A stretch of DNA of 6,846 bases from an uncultured Dorea sp. (GTDB lineage: Bacteria > Bacillota > Clostridia > Lachnospirales > Lachnospiraceae), in contig CAQNVT010000012.1 of the NCBI GenBank assembly GCA_948844705.1, forward strand, positions 1 to 6,846, written 5' to 3'. Under the pieces are notes generated by a model that saw nothing but the letters and a program-made list of their open reading frames with translations, was not told the origin of the DNA and did not search any database. This document shows, piece after piece, positions 1-5,370 of the stretch. The position numbers were made by a program, and so were the translations under genes. The stretch's first letter is position 1, and each line of letters opens with the position of its first letter.

Positions 1-2
1 AG

Positions 3-860
3 CCGGAGGAGGGAGTTTATATTAAAGATGATTTCTCCAAAGATATAGAGCTTAACCAGCTGATGAAACCAAAGATTAGAAGCCGCGCGCTCAATATGGT
101 ACACAGTCTTTTTACGGGAACAGAGGAAGATGAAGCGGCGAGAGAGCAGAGGCTTATGGAGCTTGTTGTGGATGTTGTGGAGGAAGTTTTAAGCGACGGT
201 GATATCATGTATAATATGATGGATCTGAAAGCGTATGATGATTACACCTTCTATCATTCAGTCAACGTTGCCGTGTTGTCCGCAGTGATTGGTGTGCGTT
301 ACGGGATGGAAGAACCGGAGCTTCGGATTTTGACGATGGCGGCTCTGCTGCATGATATCGGGAAAAAGTTTTTAGAGGATGATATCCTGAATGCGAAGCG
401 TCCGCTTCGTGAGGAGGAGCGCCATATTATGCTTCAGCATCCAAAGCTCGGATATGAGTTTTTGATGAAGCATTATGATTTCACACCGGAGGTTGCTACC
501 GCAGTGTTAGAGCATCATGAGTGTTATAACGGTGAGGGATATCCGATGCGAAAGTCAGGTCTTGAAATCAGTATTTTTGCAAGGATTATTAAGCTGGCGG
601 ATGTATTTGACGCAATGACATCGAAGCGGCCTTATCGTGATATGCTGCCGCCGTCCGATGCGATAGAATATATTATGGCGATGTGCGGAAGCGAATTTGA
701 CCCTAAGCTGGTGGAAGTGTTTTTGAAGTGGGTTGCAGCGGTATACTTCGTGCTCCGGGTCTGTCAGGACGAAGATATGATCAAGCTCCTGCTCGATGGA
801 GGTGATACACCTGGGATTTTTGCATTTGATTACGTTTTTTATCTCGTGAGGAAGATGTAA
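3..860 (+). CDS. HD-GYP domain cyclic-di-GMP phosphodiesterase, 5' partial, abnormal 3' end
   Basis: Probable metal-dependent phosphodiesterase that degrades cyclic di-GMP in the cytoplasm. The frame is open from the first bases, so the true start and any N-terminal sensor region lie left of the window; the ATG at 63 is internal. Numbering from that Met, the metal-ligand set of the HD-GYP family is present: H65 in YHSVNVA, H97-D98 in LLHDIGK, H126, H151-H152 in HHE, and D180 in the ADVFDAMTSKRPYR block. The signature G159-Y160-P161 is also present. The catalytic core therefore looks complete. Family members normally continue after the FLKxVA segment with a YP-G tail. Here the frame instead runs through 37 residues (747-857) that are exact antisense of pyrI and show no family resemblance. 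That tail appears to be produced by the junction at 735-746. The domain assignment is firm; activity and substrate are inferred. Confidence 0.88.
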   Translation, partial: PEEGVYIKDDFSKDIELNQLMKPKIRSRALNMVHSLFTGTEEDEAAREQRLMELVVDVVEEVLSDGDIMYNMMDLKAYDDYTFYHSVNVAVLSAVIGVRYGMEEPELRILTMAALLHDIGKKFLEDDILNAKRPLREEERHIMLQHPKLGYEFLMKHYDFTPEVATAVLEHHECYNGEGYPMRKSGLEISIFARIIKLADVFDAMTSKRPYRDMLPPSDAIEYIMAMCGSEFDPKLVEVFLKWVAAVYFVLRVCQDEDMIKLLLDGGDTPGIFAFDYVFYLVRKM

Positions 861-1142
861 GTCCTTCTTTTCTACAACCACCTCGTCCTTCACGATATTT
901 ATTGTGATGTTATGGTCGATAAAGCCCAGGATATCAAGATCCATGAAATCGATCGGGCATTCGATCTTCATTATATCTTTTTTTCCCATCTTGCTGCTTT
1001 TGGCATTTTTGATGATCGCAACGCAGCAGTCCAGTGTATCAAGGTGCAGATATTTATAAATATCCATGCTCCGTCCGGCCTGAATGTGGTCAAGCACGAA
1101 GCCTTCAGAGATACGTCCGACGTTTAATGTATTTCCTACCAT
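555..1142 (-). CDS. pyrI: Aspartate transcarbamoylase regulatory subunit PyrI, C-terminus replaced
   Basis: Regulatory chain of aspartate transcarbamoylase. It binds nucleotide effectors (CTP/ATP in the enteric enzyme) and links catalytic trimers through a C-terminal zinc domain. ATG at 1142 has a CAGGAGG site at 1151-1157, 8 nt away. Residues 1-97 fit the allosteric domain (VLDHIQAG, KMGKKDIMKIE). Residues 98-136 fit the zinc domain, with C107 and C112 in CKNPRC and C136 in VYRC. The spacing C-x4-C-x23-C equals that of the enteric subunit, whose fourth cysteine follows two residues later. Here positions 137-139 are N-P-L, so that ligand is absent. The frame then adds 59 residues antisense to the HD-GYP gene, giving 195 residues where about 140-153 is usual. 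Homology ends at about 735. The start lies 27 nt after pyrB, in the same operon. Identity is certain; the C-terminal defect is seen directly, and its effect on assembly is inferred. Confidence 0.92.
   Translation of the reverse strand: MVGNTLNVGRISEGFVLDHIQAGRSMDIYKYLHLDTLDCCVAIIKNAKSSKMGKKDIMKIECPIDFMDLDILGFIDHNITINIVKDEVVVEKKDLHLPHEIKNVIKCKNPRCITSIEQELDHIFVLTDPEHEVYRCNPLQKHFHQLRVKFASAHRHNIFYRIGRRQHITIRPLRCHCVKYIRQLNNPCKNTDFKT
735..746. other. Probable deletion or chimeric junction fusing HD-GYP and pyrI 3' ends
   Basis: The bases GCAGCGGTATAC encode A-A-V-Y at the last family-like point of the HD-GYP protein on the plus strand. On the minus strand they encode V-Y-R-C at the last family-like point of PyrI. 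Both proteins lose family resemblance at these bases. Known HD-GYP proteins often read VA-x-YP here, so the sequence shared by both parents could be as short as GCAGCG (735-740) or as long as all 12 bases. A direct repeat of this size at the two ends of a deleted segment would explain the arrangement. The parental sequence is not visible, so a library or assembly chimera remains possible. Confidence 0.6.
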
Positions 1143-1169
1143 AATCTATTCCTCCTGTAAGGTTTGTTT

Positions 1170-2087
1170 TTATACTTCGATATTTAATAAGGTGATAATC
1201 AGCGCCATGCGGATGTATACTCCGTATTGGGCCTGCTTAAAGTATGCGGCGCGCGGGTCCTTGTCGACTTCGACCGCGATCTCGTTTACTCTTGGGAGCG
1301 GGTGGAGTACATACATGTCTTTGGAAGCCAGCTCCATCTTTTTGGAGTCCAGAATGTAGAAATCTTTCATGCGGATGTAATCCTCCTCGTTGAAGAAGCG
1401 TTCCTTCTGTACACGGGTCATGTATAAGATATCCAGCGTCGGAAGAGCGTCTTCAAGGCGTACGACCTCCTCATACTCGATATTTTGCCGGTCGAGTACG
1501 TCTGTACGTATGTAGCTTGGAATCTTTAGTTCTTCCGGTGAGATTAATACGAATCTGATATTAGGATAACGAACCAGTGCATGAATGAGAGAATGAACGG
1601 TACGCCCGAATTTCAGGTCGCCGCAAAGACCAATGGTCATATTGTCAAGTCTTCCCTTTAAGGAGCGAATGGTTAAAAGATCGGTAAGCGTCTGCGTGGG
1701 ATGCTGATGTCCTCCGTCTCCTGCATTGATTACAGGAATTGTAGCATTCGAACTGGCAACAAGAGCGGCCCCTTCCTTTGGATGACGCATAGCACAGATA
1801 TCTGCATAACAGGAAATAGTACGGATCGTGTCGGCTACGCTTTCGCCCTTTGCAGCAGAACTGGAATCGGCTGAAGAAAATCCAAGAACGCTTCCCCCAA
1901 GATTCAGCATTGCCGCTTCATGGCTCAGTCTTGTTCGGGTGCTTGGCTCGTAAAATAAAGTGGCAAGCTTCTTTCCGTCGCATACATGAGCATATTTCTG
2001 CGGATCCGCTTCGATATCTCCCGCCAGCTTCATAAGTTTTTCTAATTCTTCCACGGAAAAATCCAGTGGACTCATCAAGTGTCTCAT
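1170..2087 (-). CDS. pyrB: Aspartate carbamoyltransferase catalytic subunit PyrB
   Basis: Catalyses carbamoyl phosphate + L-aspartate to N-carbamoyl-L-aspartate, the committed step of pyrimidine synthesis, in the cytoplasm. The protein is 305 residues, the usual length for the family. Numbering from the chosen start, the carbamoyl-phosphate loop FYEPSTRTR is at 45-53 and the mobile 80s loop with S-x-x-x-K is at 77-81 in [20 protein letters not shown] is at about 126-137 and the aspartate-domain HPLPR at 262-266, so all main substrate-binding motifs are intact. An in-frame ATG at 2144 would add 19 residues, but it lies inside the inferred promoter region. The ATG at 2087 has AAGGAGGG directly upstream and gives the expected N-terminus. 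pyrB leads the pyrBI operon and is divergent from pheA. The inferred leader is only about 38 nt, leaving little room for an attenuator. Because PyrI is altered, this subunit may work as an unregulated trimer; that is inference. Confidence 0.97.
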   Translation of the reverse strand: MRHLMSPLDFSVEELEKLMKLAGDIEADPQKYAHVCDGKKLATLFYEPSTRTRLSHEAAMLNLGGSVLGFSSADSSSAAKGESVADTIRTISCYADICAMRHPKEGAALVASSNATIPVINAGDGGHQHPTQTLTDLLTIRSLKGRLDNMTIGLCGDLKFGRTVHSLIHALVRYPNIRFVLISPEELKIPSYIRTDVLDRQNIEYEEVVRLEDALPTLDILYMTRVQKERFFNEEDYIRMKDFYILDSKKMELASKDMYVLHPLPRVNEIAVEVDKDPRAAYFKQAQYGVYIRMALIITLLNIEV

Positions 2088-2091
2088 AAAA

Positions 2092-2099
2092 CCCTCCTT
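2092..2099 (-). promoter_or_regulatory. Ribosome binding site that sets the pyrB start
   Basis: The minus strand reads AAGGAGGG, followed by TTTT and then ATG at 2087. This near-perfect Shine-Dalgarno site selects the 305-residue start over the in-frame ATG at 2144, which lies upstream of the predicted transcript start. Confidence 0.85.
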
Positions 2100-2132
2100 A
2101 AATGACAATAGCTTGTTAAAAAGTCTCTGTAC

Positions 2133-2161
2133 ATAATATACCATACGGAAATGTTTTTCAA
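2133..2161 (-). promoter_or_regulatory. pyrBI promoter (sigma-A type)
   Basis: On the minus strand a -35 box TTGAAA (2161-2156) and a -10 box TATTAT (2138-2133) are separated by 17 nt. Transcription would begin near 2126 and give a leader of about 38 nt before pyrB. That leader is too short for the usual PyrR-type terminator/antiterminator, so control would have to act on initiation or on the enzyme. Confidence 0.7.
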
Positions 2162-2176
2162 CAATGATTTGAAAAA
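2154..2176. promoter_or_regulatory. Inverted repeat over the pyrB -35 box, possible operator
   Basis: TTTTTCAA (2154-2161) and TTGAAAAA (2169-2176) form a perfect 8-bp inverted repeat with a 7-nt spacer. After one mismatch, two more outer base pairs also match (2151-2152 with 2178-2179). The left arm contains the pyrB -35 box. A repressor bound here would block pyrB and sit about 18 bp upstream of the pheA -35 box. The region is very AT-rich, so chance cannot be excluded. Confidence 0.35.
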
Positions 2177-2193
2177 TATCTGTCGATTATCTA

Positions 2194-2223
2194 TTGAACT
2201 GTAAATACATGATAATGTATAAT
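2194..2223 (+). promoter_or_regulatory. pheA operon promoter (sigma-A type)
   Basis: A -35 box TTGAAC (2194-2199) and a consensus -10 box TATAAT (2218-2223) are separated by 18 nt. Transcription would start near 2230, leaving under 30 nt before the pheA ATG at 2258. There is no space for a T-box or leader-peptide attenuator. A 6-bp dyad, ATACAT-gata-ATGTAT (2205-2220), lies in the spacer and touches the -10 box. Confidence 0.7.
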
Positions 2224-2240
2224 ACGAGTTAGCGTGAAAA

Positions 2241-2246
2241 AAGGAG
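2241..2246 (+). promoter_or_regulatory. Ribosome binding site supporting the pheA ATG at 2258
   Basis: AAGGAG lies 11 nt before the ATG at 2258. An in-frame GTG at 2234 would add eight residues, but it has no ribosome site and would begin only about 11 nt after the -10 box. The ATG is therefore preferred. Confidence 0.7.
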
Positions 2247-2257
2247 TTGGAAAAAGA

Positions 2258-3388
2258 ATGGAATCTTTGCAGGAATTGCGGCTTAAGCTCGATGAGGTGG
2301 ACAGCCAGATCGTAAGATTGTATGAGGAAAGAATGAATATCTGCGAAAGGGTAGGAGAATATAAGATTCAGGCCGGAAGAAAAGTTCTGGATCGTCAGAG
2401 GGAGAAGGAGAAGCTTCAGGCCGTGGCGGAAAAGGCGACGTCACCCTTTAATAAGAAGGGAATTCAGGAGCTCTATGAGCAGCTTATGTCTATGAGCAGG
2501 AAGCTGCAGTATCAGAAGCTTGTGGAAGCAGGAGCGCTGGGCCGCCTCCCGTTTATCGGAATTGATACGCTGGATGCAGGAATGGCAAGAATCGTTTTTC
2601 AGGGAACGGAAGGCGCTTATGGACAGGCCGCGATGAAGGCATATTTCGGTGAGGATATAAACAGCTATCATGTGCGTACCTTCCGGGATGCGATGGAAGC
2701 TATCGAGGAGGGGGCGGCGGATTTCGCAGTGCTTCCGATCGAAAATTCGTCCGCCGGAGCGGTGAATGAGGTTTATGACCTGCTTGTAGAATTCGAAAAT
2801 TATATTGTGGGGGAGACGATCATTCCGATTACGCATACCCTCGCAGGTCTTAAGGAAAGCAGCCTGTCGGATATAGAGAAGGTCTATTCAAAAGCAGAGG
2901 CGCTGATGCAGACCTCTCATTTTCTTGGCGAACACGGAGACTGGCAGCAGATCAGCGTGGCCAATACGGCGATTGCGGCAAAGAAGATACTGGAGGAGCA
3001 GGATAAGACGCAGGCGGCGGTATGCAGCGCGTATGCGGCGGAGGTTTACGGACTTAAGGTGCTGCGTGAAGGGATTAACGATGAGAAAAATAATTCCACA
3101 AGATTTATCATCGTGACCAACCAGAAGGTATTTCTTAAGGGGGCGTCGAAGATCAGCATCTGCTTTGAGCTTCCGCATGAGAGTGGTTCACTTTATCACC
3201 TGCTGTCCCATTTTATATATAATGATCTGAATATGACAAGGATCGAATCAAGGCCGGTGGAGGGAAGAAGCTGGGAATACCGTTTCTTCATAGATTTTGA
3301 AGGAAATCTGGAGGACGCGGCAGTAAAAAATGCGATCCGGGGGCTTAGAGAGGAAAGCCGCGGGCTTAAAATACTTGGAAATTATTAA
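2258..3388 (+). CDS. pheA: Bifunctional chorismate mutase / prephenate dehydratase (P-protein)
   Basis: Converts chorismate to prephenate and then to phenylpyruvate, the committed branch to phenylalanine, in the cytoplasm. The 376 residues hold three domains. Chorismate mutase of the AroQ type (about 1-90) keeps R8, R25, K36, D45, R48, E49 and a C-terminal Gln, matching the known active-site pattern. Prephenate dehydratase (about 110-290) shows FQGTEGAYG, PIENSSAG (160-167) and the catalytic STRF (280-283). The ACT domain (about 297-373) has GSLY (310-313) and ESRP (330-333), the two phenylalanine-binding motifs, so feedback inhibition by phenylalanine is likely. One oddity: the usual YSHPQ motif of the dehydratase reads Y-S-K-A-E (210-214), although its Ser and the downstream Gln remain. 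pheA leads a run with the DUF815 ATPase 11 nt downstream. No attenuator is visible in the short leader. Confidence 0.96.
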   Translation: MESLQELRLKLDEVDSQIVRLYEERMNICERVGEYKIQAGRKVLDRQREKEKLQAVAEKATSPFNKKGIQELYEQLMSMSRKLQYQKLVEAGALGRLPFIGIDTLDAGMARIVFQGTEGAYGQAAMKAYFGEDINSYHVRTFRDAMEAIEEGAADFAVLPIENSSAGAVNEVYDLLVEFENYIVGETIIPITHTLAGLKESSLSDIEKVYSKAEALMQTSHFLGEHGDWQQISVANTAIAAKKILEEQDKTQAAVCSAYAAEVYGLKVLREGINDEKNNSTRFIIVTNQKVFLKGASKISICFELPHESGSLYHLLSHFIYNDLNMTRIESRPVEGRSWEYRFFIDFEGNLEDAAVKNAIRGLREESRGLKILGNY

Positions 3389-3392
3389 GGAG
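3387..3392 (+). promoter_or_regulatory. Ribosome binding site overlapping the pheA stop codon
   Basis: AAGGAG begins inside the pheA TAA stop (3386-3388) and lies 7 nt before the ATG at 3400. An in-frame GTG at 3394 is only 1 nt from this site and is therefore unlikely. The overlap suggests coupled translation of pheA and the following gene. Confidence 0.8.
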
Positions 3393-3399
3393 TGTGGAT

Positions 3400-4692
3400 A
3401 TGAGAACCGATGAATTAATCATATACAGGAATATGGACGAAGGGGAGATCCTCTCGGATATGTCATACCTGATGGATGTGTCGGAGGATTCCGCATGTGA
3501 GACAGAAAAGCTTAGGAAAACATTTTTTTCCTGTATCGGGAGGCTTGTCGATATGGCCGTAAGCCATGGCTTTGAAGGAAATCTCTGGCATAATTACCTG
3601 GCGTATCTTCTTGCCAGCCATGAAAACGCATACAGCACCTCCTGCGAAATTGTGGGGGCGGTAAAGGGGAGTATCAACGAGGCGGTGAAGGGAGATTTCT
3701 CCATCTTTAAGGAGCTGTTTGAGTATGATTTCAAGGCGCTTTCGAAAAAGCTTGGGACGGATATTCCTGCCTTTTTGTATGATTATGCAGGGGTAAGCGG
3801 ACATGGAAAAGTATTTAACCAGAGGATCAGAGACAGGATCTGCGAACTTGGAATGCATCTGGCGCAGGCGAAGGATGCAGAGGAGTTTCAGGCGGTAATG
3901 ACACAGTTTTATAAGGAGTTCGGCGTCGGGAAGCTGGGACTTCACAAGGCATTCCGCGCAGAGCATGACGAGGGCGGCGTCCGGATCGTGCCGATCACAA
4001 AGATCGCCCATGTACAGCTTGACGATCTGGTGGGCTATGAGATCCCGAAGAAAAAGCTGATCGACAACACCGAAGCATTTGTAAGCGGGAGAAAGGCGAA
4101 TAACTGTCTGCTTTTCGGCGATGCCGGTACAGGAAAATCCTCGTCTGTAAAAGCGATCCTGAATCAGTATTATGACAGGGGGCTTCGGATGATCGAGGTG
4201 TACAAGCATCAGTTCCGGGATCTGAATGACATTATTGCCCAGATCAAGAATCGGAATTACAAATTTATCATCTATATGGACGATCTGTCCTTTGAAGAGT
4301 TTGAGATCGAGTATAAGTATCTGAAGGCCGTGATCGAAGGCGGGCTGGAGAGAAAGCCGGATAATGTGCTCATCTATGCCACTTCTAACAGAAGACATCT
4401 GATCCGGGAGACCTTTAAGGATAAGGCGGACAGGGATGAGGAGCTCCATACGAATGATACCGTACAGGAGAAGCTGTCCCTTGTGGCAAGGTTCGGTGTG
4501 ACGATTTATTTCGGGAAACCGGATAAAAAGCAGTTTCAGGAGATCGTAAGGCAGCTTGCGGCAAAAAATGAGATCGATCTGCCGGAGGATACGCTTCTTC
4601 TTGAAGCAAATAAGTGGGAGTTAAGCCACGGCGGACTGTCGGGCAGAACGGCTCAGCAGTTTATTGACTATCTGTCCGGGATGAAAGAATGA
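3400..4692 (+). CDS. DUF815-family AAA+ ATPase
   Basis: ATP-binding protein of 430 residues whose C-terminal half fits the DUF815 group of AAA+ ATPases; the cellular role of that group is not established. Visible elements are Walker A GDAGTGKS (240-247), a Walker B-like FIIYMDDLSFEE (289-300), then a YATSNRRHLI stretch that could hold sensor 1, and a helical lid near the C-terminus (LSGRTAQQF). Residues 1 to about 190 are mostly helical, lack a signal peptide or obvious membrane segment, and match nothing I recognise; they may be a substrate- or partner-binding region. The start at ATG 3400 is set by AAGGAG at 3387-3392. The gene lies 11 nt after pheA and abuts or overlaps the next gene, so the three are very likely co-transcribed. 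A link to phenylalanine synthesis is not implied by the sequence. Family assignment is good; function is unknown. Confidence 0.9.
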   Translation: MRTDELIIYRNMDEGEILSDMSYLMDVSEDSACETEKLRKTFFSCIGRLVDMAVSHGFEGNLWHNYLAYLLASHENAYSTSCEIVGAVKGSINEAVKGDFSIFKELFEYDFKALSKKLGTDIPAFLYDYAGVSGHGKVFNQRIRDRICELGMHLAQAKDAEEFQAVMTQFYKEFGVGKLGLHKAFRAEHDEGGVRIVPITKIAHVQLDDLVGYEIPKKKLIDNTEAFVSGRKANNCLLFGDAGTGKSSSVKAILNQYYDRGLRMIEVYKHQFRDLNDIIAQIKNRNYKFIIYMDDLSFEEFEIEYKYLKAVIEGGLERKPDNVLIYATSNRRHLIRETFKDKADRDEELHTNDTVQEKLSLVARFGVTIYFGKPDKKQFQEIVRQLAAKNEIDLPEDTLLLEANKWELSHGGLSGRTAQQFIDYLSGMKE

Positions 4693-4706
4693 AAGGGGAA
4701 AGCAGC

Positions 4707-5324
4707 ATGACAAACAGCGTAGAATCTTTAAAAATATTAATGGACACCTTCGGAGAGGGCTGGAAGGACAGATTATCCTGTTATTTCCGCGGCCAGGGAG
4801 AATTTAAGCCGGAGGAAAAGCGGTGCCTGGCCGACTTCTTTAATGCGTACCGGGAGGATTTTATCGGAAACCGGCTGTTTAATCTGGCCGGAGTCGAGAA
4901 GCTCATTGACAGTGAGATGTTAAACAGCGAGATCGAGAATTATGTGGATGATCTGCTTAATCTGTACTATGAGACGGAGGCTTTAAGGAAGCTTGAGGCA
5001 GAGGATCCTGTTAAGGTAAAGGCCGCGGCGGACTTTATTTTTGAACAGGTGATCCTCAGATATAATTCTGAATTCGCAGAGTCTTATAACAAATATGATT
5101 TTTCGGATAAGGAGGAATTTGAGACTGCCGCGCGGGCCCTGGACTCCCTGTGCACCTATGTGGTGAGCGAAAATTTCTATAAGACAACGATAGTGGATGT
5201 TGTATATAATAATACGAGGCTTTCGAAGGAGCTGTGCAGGCATATCGGAAATAAGATCGATGAAAATTTTGTGGCCCTGCAGCGCAAGCTTCTGGTGAGC
5301 AAGCTCTATGAGATCATATCTTAG
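4707..5324 (+). CDS. Unrecognised helical protein coupled to the DUF815 ATPase
   Basis: A 205-residue soluble protein that I do not recognise. It has no signal peptide, membrane segment or nucleotide-binding motif. It is rich in charged residues, looks largely alpha-helical, and is punctuated by aromatic clusters such as CYFRGQGEF, LLNLYYET and ENFYKTTIVDVVYNN. Four cysteines (25, 40, 149, 177) are scattered and do not form a metal-site pattern. The start is ambiguous. ATG at 4707 has AAGGGG 8 nt upstream. ATG at 4689 adds six residues and overlaps the ATPase stop in an ATGA arrangement, but has only a weak site. Either way the gene is translationally close to the ATPase, and a terminator follows 15 nt after its stop. 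Being last in the run and next to an AAA+ protein, it could be a partner or substrate adaptor of that ATPase; this is a guess from position only. Confidence 0.8.
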   Translation: MTNSVESLKILMDTFGEGWKDRLSCYFRGQGEFKPEEKRCLADFFNAYREDFIGNRLFNLAGVEKLIDSEMLNSEIENYVDDLLNLYYETEALRKLEAEDPVKVKAAADFIFEQVILRYNSEFAESYNKYDFSDKEEFETAARALDSLCTYVVSENFYKTTIVDVVYNNTRLSKELCRHIGNKIDENFVALQRKLLVSKLYEIIS

Positions 5325-5338
5325 ATGATAAGTAATAA

Positions 5339-5370
5339 AAAAGCTGCGGGGCTAATCCTCCACAGCTTTT
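5339..5370. terminator. Bidirectional intrinsic terminator between the pheA run and rqcH
   Basis: AAAAGCTG (5339-5346) pairs with CAGCTTTT (5363-5370). After one mismatch (5347/5362) the stem continues with G-rich 5348-5351 against 5358-5361, closing a six-base loop. The minus strand then runs into TTTTTTATTACTT, a good U-tract for rqcH. The plus strand ends TTTTATATT, weaker but workable for the pheA run. The loop and right arm lie within the rqcH stop and last codons, so the hairpin is partly coding sequence. Confidence 0.85.

Noticed and set aside
747..860. A simple frameshift in the HD-GYP gene restoring its normal tail in another frame
   Set aside because: I read the other two plus frames after the junction and saw no family-like tail; the bases encode conserved PyrI on the opposite strand.
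912..1127. Small plus-strand open frame opposite pyrI
   Set aside because: The region is explained by conserved PyrI sequence on the other strand; no start signal supports the small frame.
2088..2144. A longer pyrB start at 2144
   Set aside because: It would put the inferred promoter -10 box inside the gene and adds a non-family 19-residue extension, while 2087 has an excellent ribosome site.
2224..2257. T-box or leader-peptide attenuator before pheA
   Set aside because: The inferred leader is under 30 nt and contains no hairpin or phenylalanine codon run.
3463..4449. A 328-residue open frame on the minus strand inside the DUF815 gene
   Set aside because: It is fully antisense to a gene with clear Walker motifs, its product resembles no family, and it has no convincing ribosome site; codon bias explains it.
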